NCBI RefSeq assembly: GCF_019059575.1
Contig: NW_024883006.1
Location: 88,474-152,473 of the forward strand
Length of the DNA: 64,000 nt
DNA from: Amphibalanus amphitrite
Lineage: Eukaryota > Arthropoda > Thecostraca > Balanomorpha > Balanidae
Direction of reading: 5' to 3'
The notes under the pieces: generated by a model
Told to the model about the DNA's origin: nothing
The model's database searches: none
The model's input: the letters and a program-made list of their open reading frames with translations, nothing else
Shown: in pieces, positions 19,717-35,202 of the stretch
How the letters are laid out: each line of letters starts with the position of its first letter
Numbering within the stretch: position 1 is the first letter of the stretch
Translations under genes and position numbers: made by a program

Positions 19717-20325
19717 GCTGGGAGTCCACCCGCGGGACGGGGGACAGCGCCGGGCCGGCCCCGGGTCAGGTGGGGCTGGGAGTCCACCCACGGGACGGGG
19801 GACAGCGCCGGCCCCGGGTCAGGTGGGGCTGTGGATCCACCCACGGGACGGGGGACAGCGCCGGCCCCGGGTCAGGTGGGGCTGGGAGTCCACCCGCGGG
19901 ACGGGGGACAGCGCCGGGACAGCGCCGGGCCGGCCCCGGGTCAGGTGGGGCTGGGAGTCCACCCGCGGGACGGGGGACGGCGTCGGCCCCGGGTCAGGTG
20001 GGACTGTGGATCCACCCGCGGGACGGGGGACAGCGCCGGGCCGGCCCCGGGTCAGGTGGGGCTGGGAGTCCACCCGCGGGACGGGGCACAGCGCCGGGCC
20101 GGCCCCGGGTCAGGTGTGTCTGTGGATCCACCCGCGGGACGGGGGACGGCGCCGGGACCGGGTCAGGTGGGGCTGGGAGTCCACCCATGGGACGGGGGAC
20201 AGCGCCGGGTCAGTGAGCGGGCCGGCCCCGGGTCAGGTGGGGCTGGGGGTCCACCCGCGGGACGGGGGACAGCGCCGGGTCAGGTGGGGCTGGGAGTCCA
20301 CCCACGGGACGGGGACGGCGCCGGT
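19717..20325. repeat. Minisatellite, right part, split by a transposon
   Basis: This continues the array at 17516-17953 with the same unit, about eleven copies. Long frames across it in several registers are products of the repeat and not genes. Confidence 0.9.
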
Positions 20326-23300
20326 GGACAACAACTGCCGCAACGGACACCGGTAAGCAGCTTACGTCGGCCGCCGCGCCGCGCCGGTGAAGGGGAGAGA
20401 ACTGGTACATGGAGACGGAGCCAGTCGCGCGACACAGCACTGCACCGAGCAGCCGGATTCATTACTCATCAGCAAACCACACTGGATAAACGGCACTATA
20501 TAACTACAGCCAACCTTGGACGAGTCTGGCTCAGAGGCTCAAATACAAACTGTATGGCCAGTAGCCTAACCGCTTTTTACGCAGTAATCAGCGCGGTAAT
20601 GGCCCACTGGCCCTCAATTAACCTTTCCTCCTCGACCTGCCATTTCAGCCCCACGCAGAGGGGTCGCGTTGGGAGCCCAGCAGGCGCGGAGGACGGCAGC
20701 CGGCCCCTCCCCACACCCTGCCGCTCCTGCCCTTCATCCCGGCGGCAGCCGGGCCGGAAACGGCGCCCTCCTTCTGCCCTCTCCCTCACAGCGCCCACCG
20801 GCCAATCAATGGACAGCCGGAGAGGGAGAGGGAGAGGGACAGGGAGACGGGCGGCGGCGGGCCCGGCCGGCCGCTCCACCGCACCGCGCGCTGGACAGCT
20901 GAAATAATGGCCGTAATGCGCCGGTGACGAGACACCCCACCCACATCTAGCGGTGGGGCACCGTGTCGGCGGACAACATTGAACCTCTCACGGGTGCACA
21001 GTGTACTCAGTTGGCAAGGGTCGATGGATGACGATAACATTTTCACCAGCTGTTTCCGTTGCACAAAAAAGGCTGACAATGTATCGCAAGCTCCACCGTT
21101 AAGTTATTCATTGCAACGCAACTGTCCGGGCACAGAGAAATCTGTTCTGAAATATGGCACTACTGACTCTATTGTGCTGCTGAATTGTGTGCAGTAACAA
21201 CGTGAAATCCAACTGATGCCAATTACCACACGAAGCTCTGTCTAAGGTTGATGCGGAACATGCTGAGTTTTTACCAATCACAAGCGCCAGGTGAGCGAGT
21301 CATCTCTTTCTTCCACGGCTGATAGGGGGTAGTCTGTTAGAGGGCAACTCAGCGCGTCGGATTACGACGACAACAGTACAGAATGACGTGAGCCGGCATC
21401 AGGCGGCTCAACTATCTTGATTGCCAAAAAACGTTGTCACAGTGGCGAGGAAAATAGAGCATCACAGCGGAGATGAGACCCACCGTCTGACCCCGCCCTC
21501 TATACCCGGCGCCAGGGTCTTACGAGCCGATCACGTGGTGTTCGAACAGAACCGTGTCGAAATCAGCGGCATTCGTCCATTAACCGAAAACTACTTTGGA
21601 TAATGATTCAACGAGCGTCTTTGCAGAGAGCAGTGCTTCCATAGCTACGGCGTGACGAACAGAGCGACAGGCGATGACCGGTAGACGGGTTGCATATTTT
21701 GACCCAAGTTCTACAGCTTGGAATTGTGAAGTTGCTGTCTGAAACAGCTGCATTTGTCTGAACAGTCCAGCACTTGTTCAGCTTCAGCGTCCGCCTAAAA
21801 ACGCGGAGCCGGCGTCCGCCTATAACCGTGTAGCCGGCGTCCGCCTATAACCGTGCAGCCGGCGTCCGCCTATAACCGTGTAGCCGGCGTCCGCCCACCG
21901 CCCCCGCTCCGAGGCCGCCGCGGCACGCGCCGGTCACAGTCAGCCGTCACGATCGGCTCACTTTCGCCGCGAGCTGCCGCGCCGCCTGGTCCGGTGCAGT
22001 TCACGGCTCTGAGGCGGCGCCGGGCCGCGGCCCAGCAGGGAGGGACGACGCAGGACCCGAGACCGGCCCGGCACGAACGCAGGCGACGCACCGCCGCGCG
22101 CTCACCACGCAATCTCGTGAAACGGCGAGAGTAGAAACCGGTGTCCGGCTGGCACCGGCGTCAGCCGCGGCCAGTGGCGGGGTCGGCACGGGGCGCGCGT
22201 CATCACCTCCTCTGGCAGTGTCAGCTGTCACTGACACCGTCAGCCGTACATCCCCTCGTGGCAGTGACTGCCCGAGGGTGTGCGCCGCTGTCATTGAGCA
22301 CATGGCACCTGCTCCCAGACAGTCCGGGTCCTCCGGTCTGATGCGAGGTGCGGTCCCGGCACTGACGGCGCACTGACGTATATCAGTCAGCCATCAGCCC
22401 ACTCCCTCCAGCGCACGGCCTCCGCCGATTAGTGCCGCCGGACGACCCATAATGCCCGGATGAATAAGGGCTGTCACATCCAGCCGGCCTCTCAGCTGCC
22501 CTCGCCAGCAGGCTGCACGGCCATTGCCCCTGCCACTCCTCCCTCCACAACCAACAATGAATGCTAATCATCAAGAGACAAGTGGTTCCTGCGGACCACG
22601 CTCCTTAGACCATGCTCTTACCGCTCATAACCTGTCTAAGACATCACTCAACCCATCTACGTTGGGCGCTACAAGGACAACGCTATGCATTAACTCAATC
22701 GTGAGGGCACTTTAATAAAATTTGCCTTCCCTTCAGAAGTTTCCAGCATAGAGCGCATAAAACGCACGTCTGCCCTATCGACTCAATCTGTATAAAAAGA
22801 TGACGTTCAAAGGTGACAACTGAGTGTTAGTTCATAGATACGGATCACCTCCACAGACCTGGGGAGGCGGACGAACGAGACCACCCCCAGACGGTTTACC
22901 GGGGTGACTGCACCGTCCGACTACCCCCGGTCCCCGCCTCCGGCATCTCCCGCACAAACACCTCCCGACTCCCGCCGACTGAGTGTGAAGAGGAGTCGCG
23001 GCCGCCAGGCGCGTCTCGCACGGCCGTGATAATGGCCGCAGCTCCAGAGGCGGCAATCTGCGCTGGGCCGGCGGCGCCGCGTCCCATCTCGGGCCGCGTC
23101 CCGGCCGGTAAAACGGCTACCCGGAGCCGGGCCGGGCCAGCCGGGCCGGCCGGGCAGGCAGGCAGGTGGCGGCCGGCCGGCACCGGCAGGTGGTGAGCCC
23201 GCCCTGTTATCGGCACCCATCCCCCAGCGGTCGGCCGGCGCGACAGCCACCAGCCGCGGCACGCCACAGGCCACTGGAAGGGTTGGGAGCTTACAAAGGG

Positions 23301-24638
23301 AAGACGCCCCCGGGACGGCAGGTGGCCACAGCACGGTCGGAACGAGAGGTCAGAGGGCTCTAGGACGGCGGCTCGCTGTACAACTTCATCGAACATCACA
23401 CATCCACTGACATGAGCAGATTCGAACGGCCGGTGCTGCTACCGATTGGCCTTGGACCGGCACCACATGCAGAGTGAAGAACAACACAGCTGCCGTCTCG
23501 CGGGTCACACAGAGCCGCCTGTGAACATCAGAGCACACATCGGCACATGTTGGCGTGACGCGGGCCCACACGGCGGGCCATCCGTCATCGCGCGTCACGA
23601 CTCACGCAGGTCCGGCGTCACGCGGCGCATTCCTATCCTGTCGGCGGGCGCCTGTCCGCCGTCCGGGGAGGGGGGGGGGGGGGGGTCAGCGCGGCGCTCC
23701 GGTGCATCTGAAACTGAGAACCGGGTCAGAGCGGCACGCCAATCTCGCGGGCGCGGCAGTGGAGTGCCTGTAGTAACGGCCGCAGAACAGGCGGAGGGTT
23801 ACCGACAACCAGTCAGCGGCGGCGACCTCATGTCACAAGGCGCTAAACACAGGAAATAAGCAGACAAAACGACGTCGTCAAACGCCGCCGCGTCATCCAG
23901 CACGGCAGCAATCAACACAGGGCGGCGGCACGCAGTGGTATCATTCCCGGGCATCCTGCAGCACAATGTCAGCGCCTCGGCACCAGACAGTCACACACGC
24001 CATCAGCGCTCACGGAGCCGAGCCGTTCTGCAGTGAGTGGGTCAGTGGTGTTTGACCCCGCTCGGGACGGCCTTCTCACGAGGTGTACCGGCGGAGACGG
24101 CGGCGCGGTGGGCGGGCAGGCAGCCGCCGGTCACAGCAGGGAACAGCAGGCAACTACGTAACACAATGGGCGGCACGCGAGCGCCGCCCGAACGCGTCGG
24201 CTCTCAGGGACGGCTTTCACGTTTTTGAGGCTATTTCCGGCGGCCGTTGAAAGCCGGCGCACGACAAATGACGCGGGGGTGCAGAGTAATACAGCAGGTC
24301 ACAGTCATTGCAACAAACGCTGCAGTTATTAATATCATTCAGCACGAATAACGAAGTGAGGCTTGACTGTTGACACATAACAATGCACTGACTAGTGCCC
24401 TGGCACCGACATCCGATTTAAGGCAACTTATTTACGTTAAACATTAAACTATCAATGAGGGAAATCAACAAAATAGGTAATTTGATAATTATTTAGAAGA
24501 ATCCACTATAACTAATTCCATTGGCAAGAACCAGTTGAAATGCATCCATAACAGTCAAAACAGAGAATCTATCAGTATCTCAGCTACACCCAGCGCGGCG
24601 GCGCCCAGCCCTGGGCCGGGAGCGGTGCCGGACAGTAC
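20326..24638 (-). other. Intron 3, exon 3-proximal part
   Basis: No exon is seen. About four copies of a 25-bp unit with GCGTCCGCCTATAACCGTG lie at about 21788-21896, and a GAGAGGGA run near 20820. Poly-G runs occur at about 23669-23686. No transposon ends are recognised. Confidence 0.6.
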
Positions 24639-24777
24639 CTGCTCGGACGTGCACGTCGCGAGACACCACCGAGCCCTCCGAGTTGTTGGCCAAACAGCGG
24701 TACACCTGGGCGTGAATCTCCTGGCGGTAGTCCTCGGCGCGGAACGCCAGGAACCGCAGCGTGCCGTTCGAGAACAC
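24639..24777 (-). CDS. Dscam: Dscam exon 3 (constant, second half of Ig1)
   Basis: The exon is 139 nt, phase 0 in and phase 1 out, with acceptor CGCTCAG and donor GTACTG. It starts VFSNGTLRFLAFRAEDYRQE, includes the Ig1 cysteine in VYRCLANNSEG, and ends SRDVHVRA plus one base that completes the first alanine or valine of any exon 4. An NGT glycosylation site is present. The match to insect Dscam exon 3 is strong along its full length. Confidence 0.97.
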
Positions 24778-25409
24778 CTGAGCGGCAGGTCGGGTATACG
24801 GTCAGTGCAGCTCAGCTGGACGGAACAGAACATCACGGGGTGATTTTGTACTTCTTTGTCGCTAAGCTCACGGTGTTTAGTAATGTGGGGATGGTTTGAT
24901 CTTGCGTTAATTTTCATCATGTGGCTTATGACAGAATTCCGTTAATTACCTATCGCGACCGAATCTCATTCAGAGACGATATCCCAGGACATTCCCAAGG
25001 CGGAAACCTTGAATTGGCCCCGGCACCTCCATAAAGAACAGCTCCAGAGCCGGTGGCGTGGCTCGGCCCCCGCCCGGTGCGGCCATTGTCAGTCCCGACC
25101 ACACAATGCTGTCTGACGCCGCTGGTATGTGGCCGGAGGAAATTATACGGCCGCGCGCCGTCCTATCATCAGGCTGCCACCTGTTCCGGGTCACTTCCGG
25201 TCCACCGCGGCCCCGCCTGGGCCCGGGGCCGCCGCGCGGGGGGATACCCAGACACAGTGACCCGCAGCCCGGGGCCGCCGCGCGGGGGGATACCCAGACA
25301 CAGTGACCCGCAGCCCGGCACACACAGAAGAGGAACTGTCGGGCCCAACAGAGAGGAATGGTACGTAACGTACCACTGCCGGGCATAACAGAGGGGAACC
25401 GCACCACTG
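24778..25409 (-). other. Intron 2, part next to exon 3
   Basis: No exon is seen. Two copies of a 46-bp unit with GGGGATACCCAGACACAGTG occur at about 25223-25315. Confidence 0.6.
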
Positions 25410-27295
25410 CACAGTGTTTTATCTCGGCCTCAGAAGCGGACATAATACGATATCTCAGCAAGTTTCCATCGGATCCTAATAATTTTGATGTCAAATGAAA
25501 GCGCAGGCACTGGCGGTCATGCTGACCGTCGCTGATGTCCAAATACTTAGCCGGAAAGATCGTATCATCTAGAAAAACCAAATTCGCTATTTTACGCAAA
25601 CAAGGCTTTTCTACAATCGCCAATGAAAATCTTTATTTCGTGTTCGCAGAGTGTTCTGATTTCAGGCGGGAACATCCATTTTAAGATTGGAATGTGAAAA
25701 CATGCTTTGCTTTATTGATACCTAAATGTTTTTATACATTTGAGAGACGTTGCATGATGCACAAAAGCGTCATACAGATCGGACACTCAAGGGAAGAACG
25801 GATGCTCTGATAAATGCAATGCTAAATGGAATATATCAATTTATTCCTTTCTTTAACGGGTTTCAGGTTATATTATCGTGCTCTCCACATGGCACAATTG
25901 CGCAACACGATCCTAAACCTTTAGGTTAAATCAATGAAATCTCCTCAGAAGCATTCGACAACTATCAGATACGCCAAACACATCAACTGCGTAGCAAACA
26001 ATCTAGCAGATATCAATGACCGCGGCGCATTTCCAATTTTCTACACGACATTGGCAGCGCAGTAGTCAGGCAGTTGCACCTCTACATGTTCAGGTTCATC
26101 ACGATCGTCATCGCTCGAGTCCTCATCGCTCGGCTGAGTGCACTCATCGAGTTCTTCATCACCTGACGTCTCCTCTCGCTCTCCCTCGTCGGGTAGCATG
26201 AGCAGGTGACTGATGTCAACCCTGTACACGCGAGCTGACTCTCTTCCGCAACGGCTCCAGCATCGCCTGACACTTCTTCGTTATGACGGGGTCACTGGTG
26301 ATGAGGAGGTGATGATATTGGTCCGTCATTGTGTTCACCGAAGACGTCTTTCGCGCATGTTTCTGCAAATATTCCCGATAGTGCTTGTTTCGGCTTTCCT
26401 GATTCTCTTCCGAATACATACCAATGGGGAGCAGGAGATTTTCGATGACGGCAGCACCATGGAGAAGGAGCTTGTGGACGCTGAACGGCATATAAAACCA
26501 TGGATAGAGCTGAACCACGATCTCAGCCGTCTTCATGGCGTACGCTGAATCGTTCAGCATCTATGCGTTCTAGCGACTGCATGGCGTTCAGGAGCACTGC
26601 AAGCCGCGTGATGATTGCTTCATCCACGCCGGTAATTTCACTGAACGTTTTGGGGCTGCACAGAATGCTCTCCTAGCCATATTTCCATCGTTCGAAGTTC
26701 CTGCTCCCCCGGCACGACCGCGCGGCCACACCGACGCCGCGCGGTGGAGGTCTCTTCAACACGACACTGCCGGCCGCTCGGCACCTCTCGGCAGCTGAAA
26801 TTTTCATAACACGAAGAGAACATGACTAGAATTATCCTGACAAAGTCTTGAGACGTGCAACCAGGTGCGATTTTTTGTAGCTCTATTTGAACGTTGAAAC
26901 CCTACAGTAAAAAAATAAATTTAAAATGGTCGACATCTTAAGCTTCTAAAATGTTTATTCTATCAGAAACGGGTAAATGAACAACATAGGCGTCTTGCCA
27001 ACATTGCAAGCTTTCAAATGATGTATAATTTTTACCTTAAGTTGCGAAAAATGAGCTCCCCAGGTGATTTCGAATGTGAACCGTAAAACGACCCGGTATG
27101 CAAACCACGAGGATCACACCGCAACACTCGTGTTTGTGACACTACTGCACACAAATTATGGTAGCTAGATGTTCTTTTTTTGCTTTGTTAGGCCTGCTGG
27201 TCTATTTGGACGTGCTTGGTGATTAAAAAATCGAGATATAAAATAGTCAAAAATGCTAATTATGTCCGCTTTTGAGGCCGAGATAAAACACTGTG
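25410..27295. mobile_element. DNA transposon with terminal inverted repeats, superfamily uncertain
   Basis: The sequence is bounded by inverted repeats of roughly 40 bp starting CACAGTGTTTTATCTCGGCC on each strand, with one or two mismatches. It is AT-rich unlike the flanks. Inside, on the minus strand, lies a broken coding region (26041-26823). CACTG sits outside both ends, but I cannot settle the target duplication. About 1.9 kb in all. Confidence 0.7.
26041..26560 (-). pseudogene. Decayed transposon-encoded protein fragment
   Basis: A 114-codon frame (26560-26216) reads through VQLYPWFYMPFSVHKLLLHG and LPIGMYSEENQESRNKHY, then ITSDPVITKKC. After a frame change a highly acidic tail follows (GEREETSGDEELDECTQPSD and on, 26229-26041). 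Frames with stops upstream (to about 26823) appear to continue the same coding sequence. The central phrase resembles, from memory, proteins found in many copies in arthropod genomes and thought to be transposon-derived. It sits inside inverted repeats, which supports that. The function is unknown and it is clearly broken. Confidence 0.5.
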
Positions 27296-27604
27296 CACTG
27301 CCGGGCACATAGCGAGAGAAGGCGGTGTCCCTCACAATCCCCAGGCATATGTATGTGATGTATACCTGGAAATGCGCTGCGCAGCCCGCAACGGCTCCCA
27401 TGACTAGCTCACTGACCCGACCATAACCATCGATTGCAGTTCTACAGGTTCACATGGTCCGAGTGTCTGCACCCGAGCGGCGTCTGATCCATCCGAGGAC
27501 TCCTGTCGGTCCCCAGCCTGTGGCCTGCCCCATCTCGAACCCCCCCCCCCCTCGTCTACCATCCGTTCTCCACTCGCCGTCGTCAGCGCGTGACAACCAA
27601 TCGA

Positions 27605-28085
27605 TCACATACCAATCGAGCCCAGTGTCACAGAGCAGACCGCGGACTGGGAGTCCGTGTCACAGAGCAGACCGTGGACTGTGAGTCCCATGTCACAGAG
27701 AAGACCGTGGACTGGGGGCACAGTGTCACAGAGAACACAGAGGATTGGGAGCCGGCGTGTCACAGAGCAGACCGTGGACTGGGAGTCCAGTGTCACAGAG
27801 CGGACCGTGGACTGTGAGTCCCATGTCACAGAGAAGACCGTGGACTGGGAGTCCCGTGTCACAGAGTAGACCGTGGACTGGGAGTCCCGTGTCACAGCAG
27901 ACCGTGGACTGGGAGTCCGTGTCACAGAGCAGACCGTGGACTGTGAGTCCCATGTCACAGAGAAGACCGTGGGCTGGGAGTCCCGTGTCACAGAGCAGAC
28001 CGTGGACAGGGAGTCCCGTGTCACAGAACAGACCGCGGACTGGGAGTCCATTGTCACAGAACAGACCGCGGATAGAGAGGCCAGA
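27605..28085. repeat. 31-bp minisatellite in Dscam intron 2
   Basis: About 14-15 units of roughly 30 bp contain GTCACAGAGCAGACCGTGGA or a near variant. Frames are open on both strands because the unit lacks stops; these are not genes. Confidence 0.9.
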
Positions 28086-29430
28086 GCGGCCCTGCGGTTC
28101 ACTGGGTCAGAACGCCCGGGGCGCCTATGACCTGCAGCTCGCACATACCGGGCCACATCCGAACACAGGAGTATACAGGAGGCATCGATCGCTGTTCAGC
28201 CGTGTTGCGGATTGATAAATCACCTTTGTACCGGACGTTAATAGTCATATATCATTATTCATCTCCATGTGATGTCGAGCAAATCCCCTCAGGATATGGC
28301 CAGACCTACTTGGCGTCTCACTGTGCGTGGCCGCGCCAACGCGGTCTATCTTGTCCCTGCTGGCCGGAGGCTATCTGGAGCGCCCCCCCCCCCCCCGAGC
28401 CGGGCTGCGCCGCCGCCCCCTCGGCCGGTCGATACGCAGCGGGCGGTCGGATTTCCGGGCGGGTCGGAGCGTGCCTCTGCTCCACGCACCGCGGCCGGCC
28501 GCTGACCGGCGGCACCGCCAGCCGGCCCACAGCTATCACTGCCGTCACCAGCCGTGCGGTGACGGTGACGTGCGGCCGTGACGGGTGATCCCAGACGGCT
28601 GTCACGCCGGCGTGACGCGGTGTCCGGGGTCGGCCGGGTCACAGTCACCGGTCACCGCGTCATCTCGGGGTCGGCCGGATCAGATCACCGGTCCCATACC
28701 GCGCGGATGGGCTCCCGAGACGTGTCCGAAAGTCTGAGACGATCCGTCGACTATCAAACGGGAAGGTTGGGCGTATCGCCACCCACTTGAGTCCTTCGGA
28801 CCTCGAGTGGTGTCAAGTGTCGACAGATTACCACCTCAGTCCGCACATAACATTCGAGTGGGCAGTCACTATCCAGAAATACGAGTACATATATGGAGAC
28901 GCATAATATAATATAACGCACACCATTCGTCTGATCATAATCTACCGTTAAGAGCGACAGTGTTGGGTTCGTTAGCCAGCGGTCCCTTTCACTGACAGCC
29001 GCTGCTGCAGACGGCAAGGCCGCGCGATGTTAGTGATGTGATACGCCACTGGCGAAACTGGCGGCGCAGTCATCACTGGCGGAACGGGCCGCTTAGCTGC
29101 CTGCAGCGGCACAGATGAACACACGATACGCAGCCAACAAAAGACCCAACACGCATACAGCGCGGGCCGAGCGCGCACCGCCCGGCAAAACACGACGCTT
29201 CCTGTCGGCGGCAGTAGCTGAACATAACCCGGCAGCACGCTGACTCCGCGACCGGCTGTGTATCGTGAGCTACCCCACACACGCCACCGAGCCGGCGGCA
29301 CACCGGCTTCACAGCGCATAGGAGCGGAACTGCGAGCACGAGAGAGAAACTGCGTCCGGACGTGGCGCGCCGCCGCCCCGGCGACCGCAGCGACCCGGGA
29401 GCTGCTCTCCTGGCAGTGGCGACAGCGCTA
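28086..29430 (-). other. Intron 2 segment without features
   Basis: This is non-coding, with a poly-C tract near 28383-28397. No exon, transposon end or long repeat is seen. Confidence 0.5.
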
Positions 29431-29880
29431 CCGGGCGGACTGAGACCTACCCGGCGACAGCGCTACCGGGCGGACTGAGACCTACCCGGCGACAGCGCTA
29501 CCGGGCGGACTGAGACTTACACGGCGACAGCGCTACCAGCCGGACTGAGACGGCACTACCGGGCGGACTGAGACAGTGCTACCGGGCGGACTGAGACAGT
29601 GCTACCGGGCGGACTGAGACTTACCTACCCGGAGAGCGCTACCAGCCGGACTGAGACGGCACTACCGGGCGGACTGAGACGGCACTACCGGCCGGACTGA
29701 GACCAACCCGGCGACAGCGCTACCAGCCGGACTGAGACGGCACTACCGGCCGGACTGAGAGTCTGAGACGGCGCTACCGGCCGGACTGAGACGGCGCTAA
29801 CGGGCGGACTGAGACCTACACGGCGACAGTAGGGTTGGACTAAGAGCTACCCAGTAACAGCGCTACCGGGACTGAGATAC
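29431..29880. repeat. Minisatellite GCTACCGGGCGGACTGAGAC
   Basis: About 17 units of 23-40 bp share GCTACCGGGCGGACTGAGAC or a close variant, in a loosely ordered array. Confidence 0.88.
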
Positions 29881-32387
<2,507 letters not shown>

Positions 32388-32410
32388 TTCTCCCCTCTCC
32401 GTTTTTCTCC

Positions 32411-34005
32411 CCGAGACTAGGACTAAGTTGTATTAGTACCACTGGCGGCATAACGATGCATCACAAAGAGGGGGCATTTCTCTCATTCTGAGCTGGGTTC
32501 ACAGCAGTACACTCATCCCCCAGTCCACACTGCACGGCTCGCAGCAGCGAGTCACAGTCGCCCAGTGACGACGCCCCGGAATGCCTGAGAAGGTCGTCAC
32601 AGGGGCGGGTCGTGATGAGGCGTCCGGCGTGCCGCGCTGGCCGGCCGGCCGGTGACTCATGGTGCCGGGAGTCGCCGGCCCGCCTCCTCCCCGTTCCGTC
32701 GGCCGCTGCTGTATCGTGCAGCCGCCGCTGCGGGAAGGGGGTGACCCCTCCCCGGCGGGAGATGACGTCATCGAGAGGGATTCGGGGCCGCCGCGCCGGT
32801 CGGCGCTCACTGCTCGGCTCCAGAGAAATGTGTACCGCCCACGGCATGGACGCGGGCGCAGCAGAGTGCAGATACATAAACACGGGGCAGCTTCACCGTC
32901 CGACCGCGGAGCGACGAGCGCGGCTCATCATAAACTCCTGTGGCCAGTAAACAAAGAATGCCCTCGCCGAGCTGCCACCGACGTGGCAGGAATCCATTCA
33001 TTCTTCTTGAGAAGCAGTTTTACACTCCTCAAGAATGACTTCGTCCTTCCCCAGTATCTTCGCGCGGCTCCAACTCAACTGATGAGAAACAGAGGGCCCT
33101 GCGAGCTCCGGGGGCGGTCGACCTGACCAAACACACTGGGAAGCCCTACAGCGCGACGGGCGGCCTCGCGTCGCCCGCACACGCCACCCAGAATCGCGCG
33201 TGATGACAGCTCGGAGAACGACGACCATTGACCAACGTGTTGAAGTGGAGAATCCTATTACGCTGTAGAAATATTTCAAATAGTCGCCGACTCATAGCGC
33301 AGGGCATTACATTTTCCATCGGCACGCACCATCATCCCAGCGTTCTCTGCTTCGCCGTAAAATGTTCATCACCGGGCACTGTGATGCACTTTAGAAGGGA
33401 TGGGTGGCACTGTTGGGCGGCAGTGTGCGCGTCGGTGCACCGCACAGCGGTGCTCGGTGCAGCTGGGGCGGGGCTGCCCGGCGCCGCAGCATACCGGGTG
33501 GACCACCGGTGGTGGCGGTCGCGCCGAGCTGATGACCGCAATTGTTGGTGGTGGTGCAGCAGGACACAGCTTGGTGGGACGGTCCCCGGACCGGCGGACT
33601 GCACTGGGCTGGACTGGACAGCTATGCCGTCTGTCACAGTAGAGCGAAGGCAGATAGCCGTGGACTGGATCCTGGATCCAATCCACTCACTCTAATGTGG
33701 CAGGCAGCATAGCTGCACGCCGGCGGTAGCCGGGGCCCTGTTTCATTGCGCCACAGCGCGCTACGCGTAGCGGTGTATCGGGTTTCCATGGAAACATCAA
33801 CAGATTCGGACGCTCGCAACGCCGAAACGTCGAGCTGAATTCGTCTCCAACGCCGCACCAATACTGTAGCGCACTGCTGCGGCGTGCCGTGAAACAGGGC
33901 CCAGGGCCCCCCGCGGGTCGACCACAAGCTGACCCATCGCTCGCCCCGCCCCACCCGGCCGCTCCACCACACGCCGGCGCGCGCGGCGCGTGCGAGCCGC
34001 CCCGG
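32411..34005 (-). other. Intron 2 segment without features
   Basis: I see no exon, repeat array or transposon end in this stretch. Confidence 0.5.
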
Positions 34006-35202
34006 CGCACAGTGATGCAAATGGGGTTCACGAGTGGCCATAAATACCCAAAAGTCAAGTTTACCAAATCGAGTTAATTGCGATATGGCCGAGTAGGCAA
34101 ATGTTTGGGGCATCTGAAATCACATGGTTTTCATGTTTTTGTCAAAACCGGCCTCGTGTATAATCGTCAGAAGTCGTGACATTTTGTAGATCGTAAAATG
34201 ACGGTCAGACACTCGCAAATTCAAACGCCGCTGGTTTGCGTTCATTTCGTACAAATTGAAAAATAATGCATGGGAATGATCCCCAAAGCCTTCTGCTTCT
34301 AATGCCAGGTCACAAAAGGCCGTATCTCATTCGCTTTGGCGGTAATCTGACTATTTATCATCATGTTGCAATCGCAGTTTTTTACTAAGAAAAAAAATGC
34401 TTTCGTTTCACCTACAGCACTTAACACAGTGTGTGCCCGTTAGTCCACCATACCATAGCCTTCCCTAATCATTTCTGAGTCGCATCCTGAAAGAATTAAG
34501 GCGCTAGCACAGGGCTGACCGGCGCTACAGAGGTTTTTGTCCGGGCGCTCGGGTGCCGCAGTGGGCGCGCAGTGGGCGGGTGGGTGCCGCCGCGCGGCGT
34601 CCGGGCGGCGCGGCCGCCCGGGCCGCCCGCTGCGCCGCGGCACCCGAACGTGCCGGACGAACACTTCTGTAGCGCCGGTCAGCCCTGTGCTAGCGCCTTA
34701 ATTCTTTCACGATGCGACTCAGAAATGATTAGGGAATGCTATGATATGGTGCACAAATGGGCACACACTGTGTGAAGTGCTGTAGGTGAATTGAAAGCAA
34801 ATATTTTTGGTAAAAAACGGCGGTTGTAACATGATTACAAATAGTTAGCTCACCGCCAAACCAAAATAGATACGGCTTTTTATGACGTGGCATTAGAAGC
34901 AGCAGGTTTCGGGGATCATTTTCATGTATAATTTTTGCAGTTTGTATGACATGAACGCACGCTAGCGGCACTTGAATTTCAAGTACCTACCTGACAGTCA
35001 TTTTACGACATCGAAAATGTCTCGACTTCTGACAATCCTACACGAGGCCGGTTTTGACAACAACATTAAAATCATACTTTTTCAGACACCCCAAACATTT
35101 GCCTGACTGATCATATTACGATTTATTCGATTAAGTGAACTTGAATTTTGGGCCTTTTTCGTATTTATGGCCATTCGTGAGCCCCATTTGCATCACTGTG
35201 CG
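34006..35202. mobile_element. Large foldback element (inverted repeat arms about 560 bp)
   Basis: The left arm (34006-34559) and the reverse complement of the right arm (34637-35202) align along their length with scattered mismatches and small indels. Both begin CGCACAGTGATGCAAATGG. The 77-bp loop is GC-rich and can itself fold. No coding sequence or clear target duplication is seen. It could be a foldback-type or long-arm miniature transposon, or a local inverted duplication. Confidence 0.85.

Noticed and set aside
19579..20907. 442-codon frame with GSGGAGSPPAGRG-like repeats
   Set aside because: It crosses a transposon end and a minisatellite, with equal open frames in other registers.
27605..28156. 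Possible CRISPR-like or protein repeat array
   Set aside because: This is an arthropod genome; the units lack unique spacers of constant length and form an ordinary minisatellite.
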